Shown here piece by piece: positions 25,645-37,431 of a DNA stretch of 64,000 nucleotides. This DNA is from Polytrichum commune (Eukaryota > Streptophyta > Polytrichopsida > Polytrichales > Polytrichaceae). Made by a program: the position numbers and the translations under genes. The DNA is taken from positions 28,602,527 through 28,666,526 of the forward strand of contig OX485808.1 of NCBI GenBank assembly GCA_950295325.1, given 5' to 3'. A model generated the notes under the pieces. It saw only the letters and a list, made by a program, of their open reading frames with translations. It was not told the origin of the DNA and ran no database searches. The stretch's first letter is position 1. The number at the start of each line of letters is the position of its first letter.

Positions 25645-26195
25645 TAGTGTGATGTAGGGAAAACAAATATATTTGTGGAGAACACCAACACTAAACAAAG
25701 TTTGGTAAGAACAAAGAGCTCAAGATCCACATGTAGGGGAACCAATCATCATTCTACAATGGCACAATCCTTTGTTTCACGTGTTCTCTTTGAAAACTCG
25801 TTACTATTAGTCGATTGAGAATGTGAAGACGATCGTTACTTACATTGCATCGTCAAATCAAGGCGTGTCGTGAGTTATCATCACAAGCGGCGAACGACTT
25901 CACAAGTCCATGATGAAGAGTACCTAGAACCCTAACTAGTTTTGTTAGAATATAAGAAATAAAAAATTCAATTGTTTCAACATATAATCTTTCATCTCTC
26001 TTCATATTAGTAGAAGGTAATAGTCATGCCAATTCATAGTTTGCATAAAAATATTTAGTCTAATTTGGGGCTCCACCCAAACTGATTTGGGCATCTAAAC
26101 ATTGTGCAAAAAAATAAATTGAAACTTCAAATGTCATGTGGGGGAAAGTGATTCTTCTACCTATTGCATTGAGAAGTTTTGAACAGTAAATCCCA

Positions 26196-26470
26196 ATGGC
26201 TCACTTTACTACATCCAAAGTCGATAACAAAATTGTATACATTGCTTATAACGGAAATCTTTGGGCATGGGCAGAACAAAATGGTCTTGCAAAATTATTG
26301 GGTTATGTCTTTGATCTCCATCTTGACCTCCACAATGTTGATAATTTATGGTTAACAAGATCCAAGGTGAACTTACTTATTGTAGTACGACCTATTTGTC
26401 TTTGGTAGGAAGAATTTTGATAGTCAACCATATGTTAACGTCTTTCACTATGGGATGTCGTTGTAGTTTG
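26196..26470 (+). mobile_element. Decayed non-LTR retrotransposon (LINE) fragment
   Basis: Frameshifted pieces read NGLAKLLGYVFDL and then LSLVGRILIVNHML. This order matches the segment just after the reverse-transcriptase palm in plant LINEs (a LGxPF-like block followed by LSLxGRxxxxNxVL). Short, broken and without ends. The assignment rests on this motif pair. Confidence 0.5.
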
Positions 26471-26514
26471 GGTAGGCTCAAGGAAGGTCTTGAGTTGGGT
26501 TAAGGCACTATTCT

Positions 26515-28939
26515 TCTTCCTACAATGTTACCACCATAAAGAAATACATGGCGAATGGAAACATAACATCACCACATTCATGCATAAAAGTGACTACCCC
26601 ACAATTGTCATAAACTATAGATCCATAGCCCTTGCTTGCACCATCTACAAACTTTTTACATGCACATTCACCTCCATCCTCATGACATTCAGTGAACAAC
26701 GTAAGATCCTTCACCATGGCCAACAAGGCTTTGGACCTATGAGAAATATGGATACACAAATCCAAGTAATCATTGTCACTTTAGAAGACGCCAAATTCAC
26801 AAACAAATATATATACCTGACCTACGTAGACTTTAGAATTGCATTTGGCTCCATAGACCACCCTAGACTATTGGCCATGATGGAAGACCTTGGATACGGA
26901 TCTGCCTAAAAACCCCCATCGAGCCTGGCTCGGAGGCTAGGTTCGGGAGGGGGTGGCAGGGTTGGGATAAAACATGCCCCCTATTTTTTTAATTGGGTGG
27001 GGCCTTATTTGATCTCATGAGGGGCTCCCCAGGGTAATTTGGGGTCGCAAGACCCAAATTTAGCAAAACAAAAACCAAAAAAAGTCACCAAGGGGCTAAA
27101 ACAGGGAGGGCCAGAAAAATGAACCCCACCGAACCTGGCCTCCGAGCCTGACAGCTGCAACGCTCGTCGGGGGTATTTAGGGAGCCCCCTTGGATACCCA
27201 CCAAATGCCATCAAACTAATTGGCAATGTCTACGTAGAATCAACGACCTCCTTCCAATGCACACTTTACAACAACAACACCCATTCAGATCAATTACGGA
27301 ACCATCCAACGAGACACCTTGACCCTATACATATTCATCATCTTCTCATAACCCTTGCTTAGATGGTTGAAGAAAGATTGACTAGGATATCACTTTAGCA
27401 TCTCACCAAACAATATCATAACAACAACCTACGCCATAGACATAGGCATCATCACCAACGAAATAAAACATATACAGCCCCAACTCATCAAACTAAGACA
27501 ATACTCCGTCTGGGCACACATGGAACTAGGCATAAACAAATGCGCAGTCACGTGATGCCCCAACAAACTCCTTGCATTTATCACATACCTAAAAGCCTAG
27601 AACATCGACTACAAACAACAACTCCACATCATCTCACAAAATAAACTATAATTATATGCACTCATGATCGCCGTAGAACACACCAAAACGCTCCCAACGG
27701 ATACATCCACATTCACAAATAGGCTCAACAATATACATCTTCTCCTCGACTACATGAAAAAACATATCCTCCTAATGTAACCACCCATGTAAGCTCTCAA
27801 TAACCCAAATAATAAATACGATAAAAAATCCCCACCACAATATCACCATATGCAAAGTCAAAGCCCACACAATATAACCACAAACAACATTGGAAATGAT
27901 GAGGTTGATAAATTGGCCAAAAATGAGCAAAACAACCCCGCATTGTAGCAATTCCTTTCCACCTCATCAACTATTAAACACCATATTGGGCATCTATCCC
28001 CCCGACATCCACAAAACATGATGGCTCAGTCATCAACCTAAAAAAACTACATAGAAAAAGAATACGTAAACGCACTCAACTCCCATGCAAAAAATTGAAC
28101 ACCCTATATAGACAAATGGTTTTCCAACACAAACATGTATATAAAATGGTCGACTTTATTATAGGATTCCCTTGGCTTATTGATGCACAAACAACACAAC
28201 CCCTCAAATTTAGATGCAGTAGATACTTGGGGAAAAACTGACAAAAACACAACCTCAAACATGATACATCCCCAACATGTAACATGTGCACATCCCACCA
28301 AAATGACACGTGCCTCCACCTATTACCATGTTTCACTAATAAACAAATAAACAGTCTAAGAAAAAACCGACAAAAAAAAAAGTTACATGCACTAGCGAAC
28401 ACACTATTATCCCATCCCACAACCTGTTGCTTTACCCTAATCAATACCAATGAAATTAAGGAGCGCACACCTAACAACACCATACCCTCATGACTACTCC
28501 CATGCACATGTTATCTACCAAGATGTAAATTCCCATCTCGACTTATACCCAATACACTATGCATCTTTGGAGCCCCACCTACAATTAAACCACTTTTTGC
28601 ACCTAGCCCAAACCTCAAAGTACAAATATTTGAATTCACTTACTGCAATGATAGATTCCTCACAAAAGCCACCAACCGAAAACTTCATAAATATGCCATT
28701 CTTGACCCAATCCTCTTGCAGCTAGGAGGATAGTACTACCACCCATTATAATCATGGCAGGAATGAGGGGCACTATACATACAACAACTATTAAACTCCT
28801 CCAAGACCTACAAATCCCCAACTCCAAAATCCATAAACTATTGGAATCCTTCTCCCAATTTGTTTTAAGGTACCTAACACACATGATCCTAAACAAAAGA
28901 AAATTAGAAAAGAAACAAGCCCCAATCCCACTTGATTAA
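26515..28939 (+). mobile_element. Decayed non-LTR retrotransposon: reverse transcriptase and RNase H remnants, split by a MITE
   Basis: Reverse-transcriptase blocks are visible in order: NYRSIALACTIYKLFT, HHGQQGFGPMRN, YVDFRIAFGSIDHPRLLAMM, then after a 290-bp insertion LGYPPNAIKLIGNVY, then a damaged catalytic box YAID (27429-27440, where YADD is expected). Downstream are an RNase H tail GNDEVDKLAK (27892-27921), a zinc-type cluster CNMCTSHQNDTCLHLLPC near 28,280, and a terminal block ending at 28939 (HMILNKRKLEKKQAPIP). Several frameshifts and stops, so it is inactive. 5' truncated; no target duplication found. Confidence 0.85.
26898..27187. mobile_element. MITE inserted in the reverse transcriptase, 10-bp target duplication (MULE-like)
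   Basis: CCTTGGATAC stands on both sides (26888-26897 and 27188-27197), and removing one copy plus the 290 bases restores the LGYPP reading of the host frame. Imperfect long inverted ends: CCTAAAAACCCCCATCGAGC against CCTAAATACCCCCGACGAGC, and GGCTCGGAGGCTAGGTTCGG against GGCTCGGAGGCCAGGTTCGG. A duplication of 9-10 bases fits Mutator-like elements; that class is inferred. Confidence 0.9.
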
Positions 28940-29369
28940 AACGCACATACTAACACTAAAACCCAAAACTAACATAGAACACATAGCCCTGACACTAACC
29001 ACATGGTCCACCTACAAAAATAGGCACTAAGCCATCCCTACTCCAATGCTCACACGGACATGAAAGGGAGGTGGTGAATGTACATTGCATGTCAAGGTAA
29101 AGACATTGACATTTTCTTTTCTCTTCTCTTCTTTTCTTTCTTTTCCCCTTAGTTAAGAATAAGAAAGACATTCTATAATCTAATTTGTGGTGGTTCATTG
29201 TATACCATGGGTCAAAGTTTGATATGACCTTGGACAAAGCTTTTGTGCTACACAAAAAAGATTGAGACATTCTAAAGATATTTGGGACATGGATAGACAA
29301 CGTTTTTTGCAATGGGAAGAAGCTTGAGTCAAATTCTCCCTCGTTGAAGTTTTCCAAGGCTTTTGGCTT

Positions 29370-30482
29370 GAGTTGGTTGCCTACTACAAGCAATAGAAGG
29401 TCAAACTACATAGGGAAGAATGGAACTCTCCAACGGGACAAGAATGGGTTGGGTTGTATTGTCAATATGAGGACACCATCCCCGCATGCATGGTGAAAGG
29501 AGGTTACTTGAAGGGTTTTAACTATGGGTATATTCGTTTCAATCATCAATTTACTGGTAATCTCCGCATATTCTACGTAGGATCCTAATATGTCGCTTTA
29601 ACTGAGGTCTATCTGGACTGAGTCAATGTTCCTCCATGTGTGGCATTTCATAGATGGGTCTACATAGTTCAGGTCAAGACCATTACAAGGGGAGCCTTGA
29701 ACACAATGTTCCATTTGCTCTTTTAAAAATTGGATGAATTGTACTTTGACTCAGTCCGATGGTGGTGGCCATACACTACTCCCTTTCTTGAATTATCAAC
29801 CAAATTGGGCAGGATGTGGATCACTAAGCGGATCAACCTCCTCGAGCCTATTGCATGGAAACATATGAACTTTCTTCAAGGCAAGGTTAGTCCCAATGGG
29901 ATGTGATATGGGACAAGCACGGGGCTAAAAATGAGTGATTTTCCTCTAGTGAGTGTTCCGCAAAGCTATGGCAATCAATGAATTACATAGAAGTATCATG
30001 GATGAGGTTGACAAAAATTGTCCACATTGTGGGCCTCCGAGTATGAAGACGATGAAGCATAGGTTCTTTGAATGTCCGCTAGCGCAACATGTATGGAGAT
30101 ATGTTGTTAATATAGTGTGGCAATTATAAGTCAATTGTAGCAATATTGGGCCACACAAGGGAAAAAAAAAGAAAAAAGTTCCAACGTCTTTTTCCATAAG
30201 AACCTTCCTTGTTCTATTAGGAAATTCAATAGAACATGGGTTATCCTTTTTAACTCCATATAGTGGTTAATGAAGAAAACCCACCAAGTAGTTTGGGACA
30301 CTCTCCTCGGCTATGGTAGGATTGAAAGGAAAATAACTCTCAAGTCTCTTGAACTTGCCCTATATGTTGCATATGATGATGTTTTGAAGCACAACATTTG
30401 GCATCGTAAAGACCTTATCGCTACTACGAGTAATTTAGCGGTTACTTGGAAAGTTAGACTCATAATAGGTATTTTTACTTGA
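29370..30482 (+). mobile_element. Second decayed non-LTR retrotransposon fragment (zf-RVT C-terminal region)
   Basis: Frames broken by stops give WSP-like and VKTITRGALNTM segments, then a zinc-binding motif CPHCGPPSMKTMKHRFFECP starting near 30,019 followed by AQHVWRYVVNIVWQL. This is the CxxC-H-C pattern at the C-terminus of plant LINE reverse transcriptases. The terminal frame runs through VVWDTLLGYGRIERK to WKVRLIIGIF and stops at 30482. It differs in sequence from the element ending at 28939, so it is another family. Confidence 0.7.
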
Positions 30483-31265
30483 TGCACCATGGGCCCATGG
30501 GGGTTTCATCCATGGTGGTTGTATTTGGTTACCTCTTGCAGTTCAATTGGTTTTCAATTTGCACCAAAAATAAATAAACAATATTTAACCCTTAAATGCA
30601 CGGGCAACCACACAGTGGTTGATTTATGGTTAAAGGGCCATGTCATCAATTGTCAAACCTATGTTGGAGATACATCCTCAACAATATGTTTAAGTTATGT
30701 CACAATGCATGTTTTGATTGTTGGGATTGAGCTGAAGACCTAATTTGCATATTCTACATTGTTGAGGTAAAATTGAAACGTGATTGCCAAAATGCAAACT
30801 GAATTTCGAGGATGCTCAAGAGACTTCGTGTATGCATTGTTTTTACTTTTCAAAAACAAGCCCATGTATTTAAGGGTTAAGAAGACTTGTCATGAAGTGC
30901 AAGAAGGTGAACATGTGCATGTATTGCAGACATATTATGATCAAGAGATGTTTACAAACTTAAACAACATATGCAACGGGAAGTGACTAGTGGGTAATGT
31001 TTTGAAATTGGTGCACTTCTAGCCATTCAACATGTAGATTACGTGAGCGAAAACATGTGAGGGTTTAGATGATCTTAAATTCAAAGATGTGACTCCGCAA
31101 TTTAGGGATCAATGATCAAAACACATTCATATGATTATTTTTTGATCGCGATTACATGGGTATTGCATGAGATATCACAAAAATTGTGGCATTTTCAATA
31201 AGTGGGTTGAAATTGATGAATTTGGGAATACTAGCAACCTGCATGTTATGGCAATAACACAACAA
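30483..31265. other. Gene-free spacer
   Basis: No gene recognised. TTTAACCCTTAAATGCACGG at about 30,585 and its reverse-complement-like CATGTATTTAAGGGTTAAGA at about 30,862 form a pair of inverted arms, possibly the ends of a further 300-bp element. TSD not found. Confidence 0.35.
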
Positions 31266-31267
31266 TG

Positions 31268-31412
31268 ACAAAAACACCATGTTTGAATCCCGGTTGTGAA
31301 ATCTCCTCTCTACTTGACGGAAAACTTGCCAAGTGGTGAACTGCCTCTTGTGCTTTGGCGCTGGTCTGTCGGCCTTCTGTCTAAAAAAAAAGACAAAAGA
31401 AAAAAGAAAAAA
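31268..31412 (+). mobile_element. 5'-truncated tRNA-derived SINE with A-rich tail
   Basis: Starts near a B-box-like GTTTGAATCCCGGTTGTGA, continues AATCTCCTCTCTACTTGACG as in the minus-strand copy at 50300-50535, and ends in an A-rich tail (31,382-31,412). The A-box half is missing. Confidence 0.6.
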
Positions 31413-31689
31413 GTATAATGTGTGGATGAAAAATTGTCACATGGACAAATTCTCATCATCCACATCTCTTGGATGAATCATACATTACCATGTTTTATAG
31501 TTGTTTTTTATTGTATTTTTTGTTGGACAACATGACAATGGCTGAAGACATTGTTCAATGAATATGATTGATAGTCGCCATGATAGAACTCGCCATATTT
31601 TCTCATTTTAAATATGTGAAATTCAAGTTGTAATTATTGTCACTAATCAATTTTCATGCACACCATCTGAAGGTCACTTTAAGCTTTGC

Positions 31690-31930
31690 ACCCACTTCTC
31701 ATAGGTTATGAAACACAAAACTAGTGTGAGATGATGGGCAATTCCAAATCGTGTTTGTAGCCAATTTCCTCATAAAATTTTGGAGTCCATATGAATATCT
31801 TATTCATTATCAAAGTGCAAATTGTTGGTGACATTAATGGTCATACACGTCCCTCCAGCCTAGGACGGTGAACATTTCTTGAGCATGCAATCCAATCTCT
31901 TTCAAACACATGTATTTTTTCATATTCTTG
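31690..31930 (+). repeat. Dispersed ~300-bp repeat, copy 2
   Basis: Collinear with the copies at 14,205, 34,945 and 49,805 (ATGAAACACAAAACTAGTGT, TTTTGGAGTCCATATGAATA, AATGGTCATACACGTCC). Confidence 0.6.
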
Positions 31931-33644
31931 TTTTGTTTTTTTGTTTTGTTTGTTTCAAAGTTTTTTCTAACATCCACACCTAATTGCACATCCACCAAAT
32001 ATAGCTATCCGGTTTGGAAAAGAGACCATGAAAGGCTTGCTTACCATAGTTCATCCAATGCTTTGGGTTTGTCTTGTTATCATGTGGAAGCTCGTGATAA
32101 GCAACAATTTCCATTGTTGACATTGTTATGAAGTGCATACATGTAGAGGACAAGGTGTTGAGTCACATGCTTGGACTCTATATCCTAGGCTTGTAAAGGT
32201 TTCTTCCCACCACTACACCAAGAATCTACCCGTAATTTTTGGGTAAGGCCTCAATTAAGGTAAGTAACCACTCAAATTATATTAGCTATATTGTTACTTA
32301 TTCATATTATTTTGTCACGACATTACTCAAGAAGCAATGTGCATTCACTTGTCAATTGGAGCCAACATTGTTCACATATTACTCTTGCCAACTAGCACTA
32401 TTCACAAACTACATTGTTTAGTCCAACATTGTTCACATAATACACCATTGTCACCGACATTGTTCATACCAAGAAAACCATGCTCACTTGCTCTTATGAA
32501 TAGTACCGGTAGTCAAGTTGACATTGAGTTTGTGGGTAGTGGCAAACAACATGTGTTTGGAATGATTCCTAACTTATTCTCATGTCCCATCAAAGTCCAG
32601 CATGATGTTGAGTAACATTATGGCGTTGAGCTATATATAAGGCATCGTAAACAAGTGTAACGCGTCACTTGTGATCGTGCAATTTATCAATCCTTATATA
32701 TATCAAAGCACATATTTTCCACATAAGGGGTTATTTATTTTCAGTTTGTGTGTTAAATATATATACACCTATGATGAGTTTGTCAAAAACTCCTTGTGTG
32801 TGTGTGTGTAAGGGGCATATGTGTTTATGCAAGGGTTGGAGCCATTTTTTAGCATTTCCCATGCAAAGATCCCTCCTATAAGCTAGTTGAAAGGTTGTGT
32901 GGTCAACTACTAGTTCCAATGACCCCCATAACTTTGATGAGTCATAACATGCTCATTTCTCCATCAAACCAGGCATGTAGTATACCATTCGAAAGCTCTT
33001 CAAATATAGTTTTTATGGTATGGACCCGCATTATAATTCAACGAAATGAATATACACAAGGCTCCCAAAGTTTGATACATTAGTTTCAAGGGATTTGAGA
33101 GAAGGTGTGGAAACGAATGGTAACGGACAATAATGGATGATATTGGATGGTAATGGACAACATGAAGGATTGAGAAAATGGTTGAGACAATCCTCCCAAG
33201 GGTTCAAATTCCTTTCAATGTGTTATGATGCTTATGGTAATAAAAATCAATCAAAGAAATATAAAAGTTGTCGTATTGCCTGTATTAAGGGAAATTTATA
33301 ATTCAATGATAAAGAGTGGCAAACATAGATATGTCAATTTCTACTTTCTTTCTTATATGCATAATAAACAATGAACTAAATCCAACACGTCATCTCAACA
33401 AGTCAACAAGTTTTGGGAAAGTTGATTCAAAATACACGTCATCTCGAGCACAAGTTGAATAAGATGACATAAATGGGCATCACAAACGGATGCCACGTAT
33501 GATCACCATGGATTTCAAAATAATTGCCATAGAAATTGACTTGAGATTCACATATTTTGAGTCACACAACTTCCGAAATTACTTTGCAAAACTAATCCAA
33601 CAAGAGAATGGACATTAATCAGATCACTCCAACTACACTAATTA
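31931..33644. other. Gene-free spacer
   Basis: No gene recognised. CATTGTTCACATAATAC-like phrases recur between 32,360 and 32,470, and short tandem TAATGGACAA words occur at 33,119-33,170. Confidence 0.4.
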
Positions 33645-33848
33645 TCCCAATTAGTGCATGATACTATTTGGAGTTCCATAGTAGTGCAATAATGTCTTAC
33701 TCATGAGTTCAACTTTTACTAACGAAAGTTCAATAAGTTGTTCCAACAATACATAACATAAACAATTGTGCTTGATAAACTATTGCATTCTCGAATTAAA
33801 TAATCATAGCACTATGTAACTCCAAATAGTTAACACACACTAAACGGG
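33645..33848. mobile_element. ~204-bp MITE, AATTAGTGTGTG family, copy 1
   Basis: Long inverted ends: CCCAATTAGTGCATGATACT and (reverse complement) CCCGTTTAGTGTGTGTTAAC, then TATTTGGAGTTCCATAGTGC against TATTTGGAGTTACATAGTGC. Copies at 37221-37431 and 52149-52351. Target duplication not clear. Confidence 0.7.
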
Positions 33849-34161
33849 AGAATCGGCGTGTTCTTGGGCTTTTCAAGTGTTTAGGTCCACAATACCATAG
33901 TTGACTCTTTCATACCCTTACGAGTGAATACTAACACCATCCAACGGCTCAAAATCCATCCCCCGGCCGTCTTCCACACTTGGTCTCTCCCTCCTCGATT
34001 AGGTTAGGCTTCCTATTCCGTTTTTTTCTCTCATCGGGGGATGTGCGACTCGGAATGGTCGCCATTGTCGGCATTGTTTGTCAATGTAAAAACGGGCCAT
34101 CGGACACCACCACCACCATCATCATCATCTTCATCATTCGCACGCATGCGAACACAAGCTC

Positions 34162-34950
34162 TTCGATCTTCAAATCTCGATGCATAATTCTATACTTTTT
34201 AATGCTCGGGTGGAGTGTCCAATGGTACAATGTGGTGAAGCATGCTTCGCTACAAATGACCGTAAGGGAGATGGGCCTTAAATGGTTACTTTTTTTCGAT
34301 CTTCAAATCTCGATGCATAATTCTATACTTTTTAATGCTCGGGTGGAGTGTCCAATAGTACAATGCGGTGAAGCATGCTTTGCTACAAACGACCGTAAGG
34401 GAGATGGGCCTTAAGGTAGGGGTGGCAATTTCCGTCCAAATTTTAGATGTGCCTAGTTGGGATGCTGAAACTATTTTTTTATAAATTTTGAGCGCTCCGC
34501 AAAGCTGGTGCAAGAGCAACTATGAAAAAATCAAAATTTTCTAGCATGTTTATGATTTCCTACAAATTTTTAAAGGAAACCTTGTAGAGTGACCAACACT
34601 CGCACATAGGGTACGTGGTATATCCACAGGGTGGATTTCTAAAACCGACCGCTGGCAGCCAATGAAATGTTGGCAGCGCTATGAACAGTAAAAACACCTT
34701 GATAGGTGCTTTTGTAAATCCAGATAAAAGCACCTAAAAAGGTGCTTCCGACATAGGGGTCGACTTTAGGACCCGCACGGAAATTGCCACCCCTACCTTA
34801 AATGGTTACTTTGTTTCGATCTTCAAATCTCGATGCATTAATTCTATACTTTTTAATGCTCGGGTGGAGTGTCCAATAGTACAATGTGGTGAAGCCTGCT
34901 TCACTACAAATGACCTTATTAAGGAACACGGGTTTTAAACGGTTACCTTT
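34162..34950 (+). repeat. Three tandem ~133-bp units, split by a hAT-like MITE
   Basis: Units begin TTCGATCTTCAAATCTCGAT at 34162, 34295 and 34815. Unit 2 ends beyond the insertion, its last 15-19 bases (AATGGTTACTTTG) lying at 34,800-34,814. The plus-strand frame 33980-34414 simply reads through two units and is not a gene. Confidence 0.85.
34417..34795. mobile_element. hAT-like MITE (379 bp)
   Basis: Perfect inverted ends TAGGGGTGGCAATTTCCGT. The TAGGGGTGGCAA end is typical of plant hAT elements. Flanks CCTTAAGG (34409-34416) and CCTTAAAT (34796-34803) agree at 6 of 8 bases; the undisturbed site in tandem unit 1 reads CCTTAAAT. An alternative reading is a clean TTAA duplication (piggyBac-like) with ends starting GGTAGGGG. 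Confidence 0.85.
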
Positions 34951-35230
34951 TTTGGACTACCCCGCGTCTCCTAGGATATGGAACACACGATTAGTACAAG
35001 ATGGTTAGCGATCCAAACCAAGGCTATAGCGACTTTCCTCGTGCATTTTTGGAGCTTGTGTGAATATGTCATTCATCATTAAAGTGAAGATTTTTTGTGC
35101 TCGTTGAATGGTCATACGGGTCCTTCCAATTACGTTGAGCCTAGAATGGTCAGCATATTTCGAGCATGCATTCCAACTTTTTGCAAACGTGGGTCTTTTG
35201 GTGTCCATTTTTGGAGCCGCAACATGCCGC
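34945..35230 (+). repeat. Dispersed ~300-bp repeat, copy 3
   Basis: Contains TAGGATATGGAACACACGAT, GATCCAAACCAAGGC, TTTTTGGAGCTTGTGTGAAT and GTTGAGCCTAGAATGGTCAG, collinear with the copies at 14,205, 31,690 and 49,805. A partial relative of the right half is at 35,510-35,640. Confidence 0.6.
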
Positions 35231-35949
35231 ATATTGCTAAGATATATGTGTCATAATAAGAAAAATAACCAAATAAGGTTTTTCTGTCTTACTACATATG
35301 CATTTGTGAAGTGTTACAAAGGTATGTGGCCTTGTTGCAGGAACTTCTGACTCCATGGACAATTTTGAATGTTGGATTAGACTGGGAATTGTCTCCTTTG
35401 GTGAGTAATTGTGAATCACGCAAATTACCATTTCAAGTCTCAAAACCATAGTCGAGATACAAAAGTTATAAGTCTAAGTTAATGTATAGATTTTCATTCT
35501 CTTTCAATGAAACACACATACCATCTCGGTTTGTCTTAATTGTTGGATCTACAATGAATGGTATCTATATCTTGAGCACATAGTCCAATGTCATCGTGAC
35601 ACGTGTCCTTTTAGGTGTCCATTCTTAGCCTTGCCCTCTACATTTGAATGTAAATGTCTGATTAAGACCCAAGTGACCACTATCATGCAATCCAAATACC
35701 TTAACTCTTAAATGTATGGGCCTATTTCCAAAAAGTCAAAGCATTGTATATGAGTAGTTTTTGTTTACTTGAAGGAGCGCAACCTCTAAAGAAAATTCCC
35801 GCATAAATAGGAAAATGTATATTGAAGCTATAACCACAATTTCAACGTGATTGGACCATATTCAGATTAGTTGTGATTTTGCATGAAAAACAAAAATTGA
35901 AATTGAATATGATGTAATCAAAAGATTTCATATGTCGTAGGGATAGTAT

Positions 35950-36635
35950 TTATTCATTAAACACGATATTCAATATTTTGAGAGAGTGGGATCCTCTCAA
36001 AATAATATTGGCCATTTATCAACCTAAAAGTCATGTTAGGTTGATAAATATTGAATTATACTTTAGACGTGTAGTTTCCATTAAAATGAGAGTAAGTTAA
36101 GCTGGGAAATCGACTCATTTAGGTTGAGTCGACCTAAATGAGGACAATTATGTTGGTCAATTTAGGTTGAGTCGACCTAAACGAGGACAATATGTTAGTC
36201 AATTTAGGTTGAGTCGACCTAAATGAGGACATTATGTTGTCAATTTAGGTTGAGTCGACCTAAATGAGGACAATTATGTTGTCAATTTAGGTTGAGTCGA
36301 CCTAAATGAGGACATTATGTTAGTCAATTTAGGTTGAGTCGACCTAAATGAGGACAATTATGTTAGTCAATTTAGGTTGAGTCAACCTAAATGAGGACAA
36401 TATGTTGTCAATTTAGGTTCAGTCAACCTAAATGAGTCGATTTCCCAGCTTAACATACTCTCATTTTAATGAAAACTACGGCAGAATTTACGGCGGAAAA
36501 TCAAATGTTATTTTTTTACTTGTACTCTACAACTTTCCACTGGTTTTCATTTCATTCTTGGATAAAGAATTAGCTTTATGTACTCTCAATTCACTGGAAA
36601 ACTCTCATTTTACTGAATATTGTGTTATTAGCATG
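35950..36635. mobile_element. Foldback element carrying a palindromic minisatellite
   Basis: Near-identical inner inverted arms (36,071-36,117 and about 36,429-36,478; 19-base sample GTTAAGCTGGGAAATCGAC) flank eight tandem 41-43-bp units starting at 36117, 36160, 36202, 36243, 36285, 36327, 36370 and 36411. Each unit carries the near-palindrome TTAGGTTGAGTCGACCTAA. Weaker outer arms pair about 35,950-35,985 with 36,600-36,635. The left flank holds two more hairpins, including a perfect 14-bp stem ATTTATCAACCTAA at about 36,012. No coding frame; outer limits approximate. Confidence 0.8.
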
Positions 36636-37220
36636 TAAGAAGTTGCAAAGGAAAAAGTTACAAGAGGCACATGATTGAAGGGTCCCTAGGATTTGGTGTG
36701 CATGTTGGGCACTCAAGTTTCAATTCTCTCAACGATGTTGAGTCTACAAGTTAGGACTTTTGCTGAATCCCAACAGTCAACATATGCACTGTAACCTAAC
36801 TTAAACATCTCGTGAAAGGAGCATCTACAATAAAGGTTTGAAAATTGATGATTTGACCCTTGACAAGAAATTAACCACTTCGTGGTCGCCCATGCATTTC
36901 AGGATTAATGTAGTTCTTAGCCCTTTGCATTCATATCTAACCCCTCATGCTCACATCCTTTGTATGTGGGGCCTCCTTCCATGTGAACGAGGGAGGGAAA
37001 TGCTTTGGTCAAATATTTGTGTATAATATGTCTTTACGGTTAGGAAATGGTGGTGCCATTGTACATAAGTTAAACTTGTAAACTAGGAGCGCATCAAACT
37101 TTGTTTTTTGATATACAAACATATAAAATCACTTGACTCAAGAAACAACATGTAAAAATACTTTGAATTGGTCTAGTGGGTCCAGATAGAAAGAATCAAC
37201 CCTCAACATGTAGGGGACTT
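36636..37220. other. Gene-free spacer
   Basis: No recognisable gene. A 62-codon plus-strand frame at 36838-37026 has no domain I know. Confidence 0.4.
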
Positions 37221-37431
37221 GATAATCCCAATTAGTGTGTGTTACGATTCAAAGTTATGCAATGCAATAACGTCTTACATAGAAGTTCAAATCTTAACTA
37301 AGGAAAATTCAATAGGTTGTGCGGGTATTATAGAATATAAATAACTTTACTTGGTAAAATATAACCTTCTCATTAGATAGTTATAACACAAGTGTAATTC
37401 CGAATGGTAACACACACTAATTGTGATAATC
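37221..37431. mobile_element. ~211-bp MITE, AATTAGTGTGTG family, copy 2
   Basis: Best-preserved ends of the family: GATAATCCCAATTAGTGTGT and (reverse complement) GATTATCACAATTAGTGTGT, followed on both sides by GTTAC. The interior AACTTTACTTGGTAAAATAT and CTCATTAGATAGTTATAACA matches the copy at 52149-52351. Confidence 0.78.

Noticed and set aside
33980-34414. 144-codon plus-strand frame with repeated halves
   Set aside because: Its repeat structure is the 133-bp tandem duplication read in frame.
36117-36440. CRISPR-like regularly spaced palindromic repeats
   Set aside because: The intervals between repeats are near-identical to each other rather than unique spacers, there are no cas genes, and the context is a plant nuclear genome. 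It is a minisatellite inside a foldback element.
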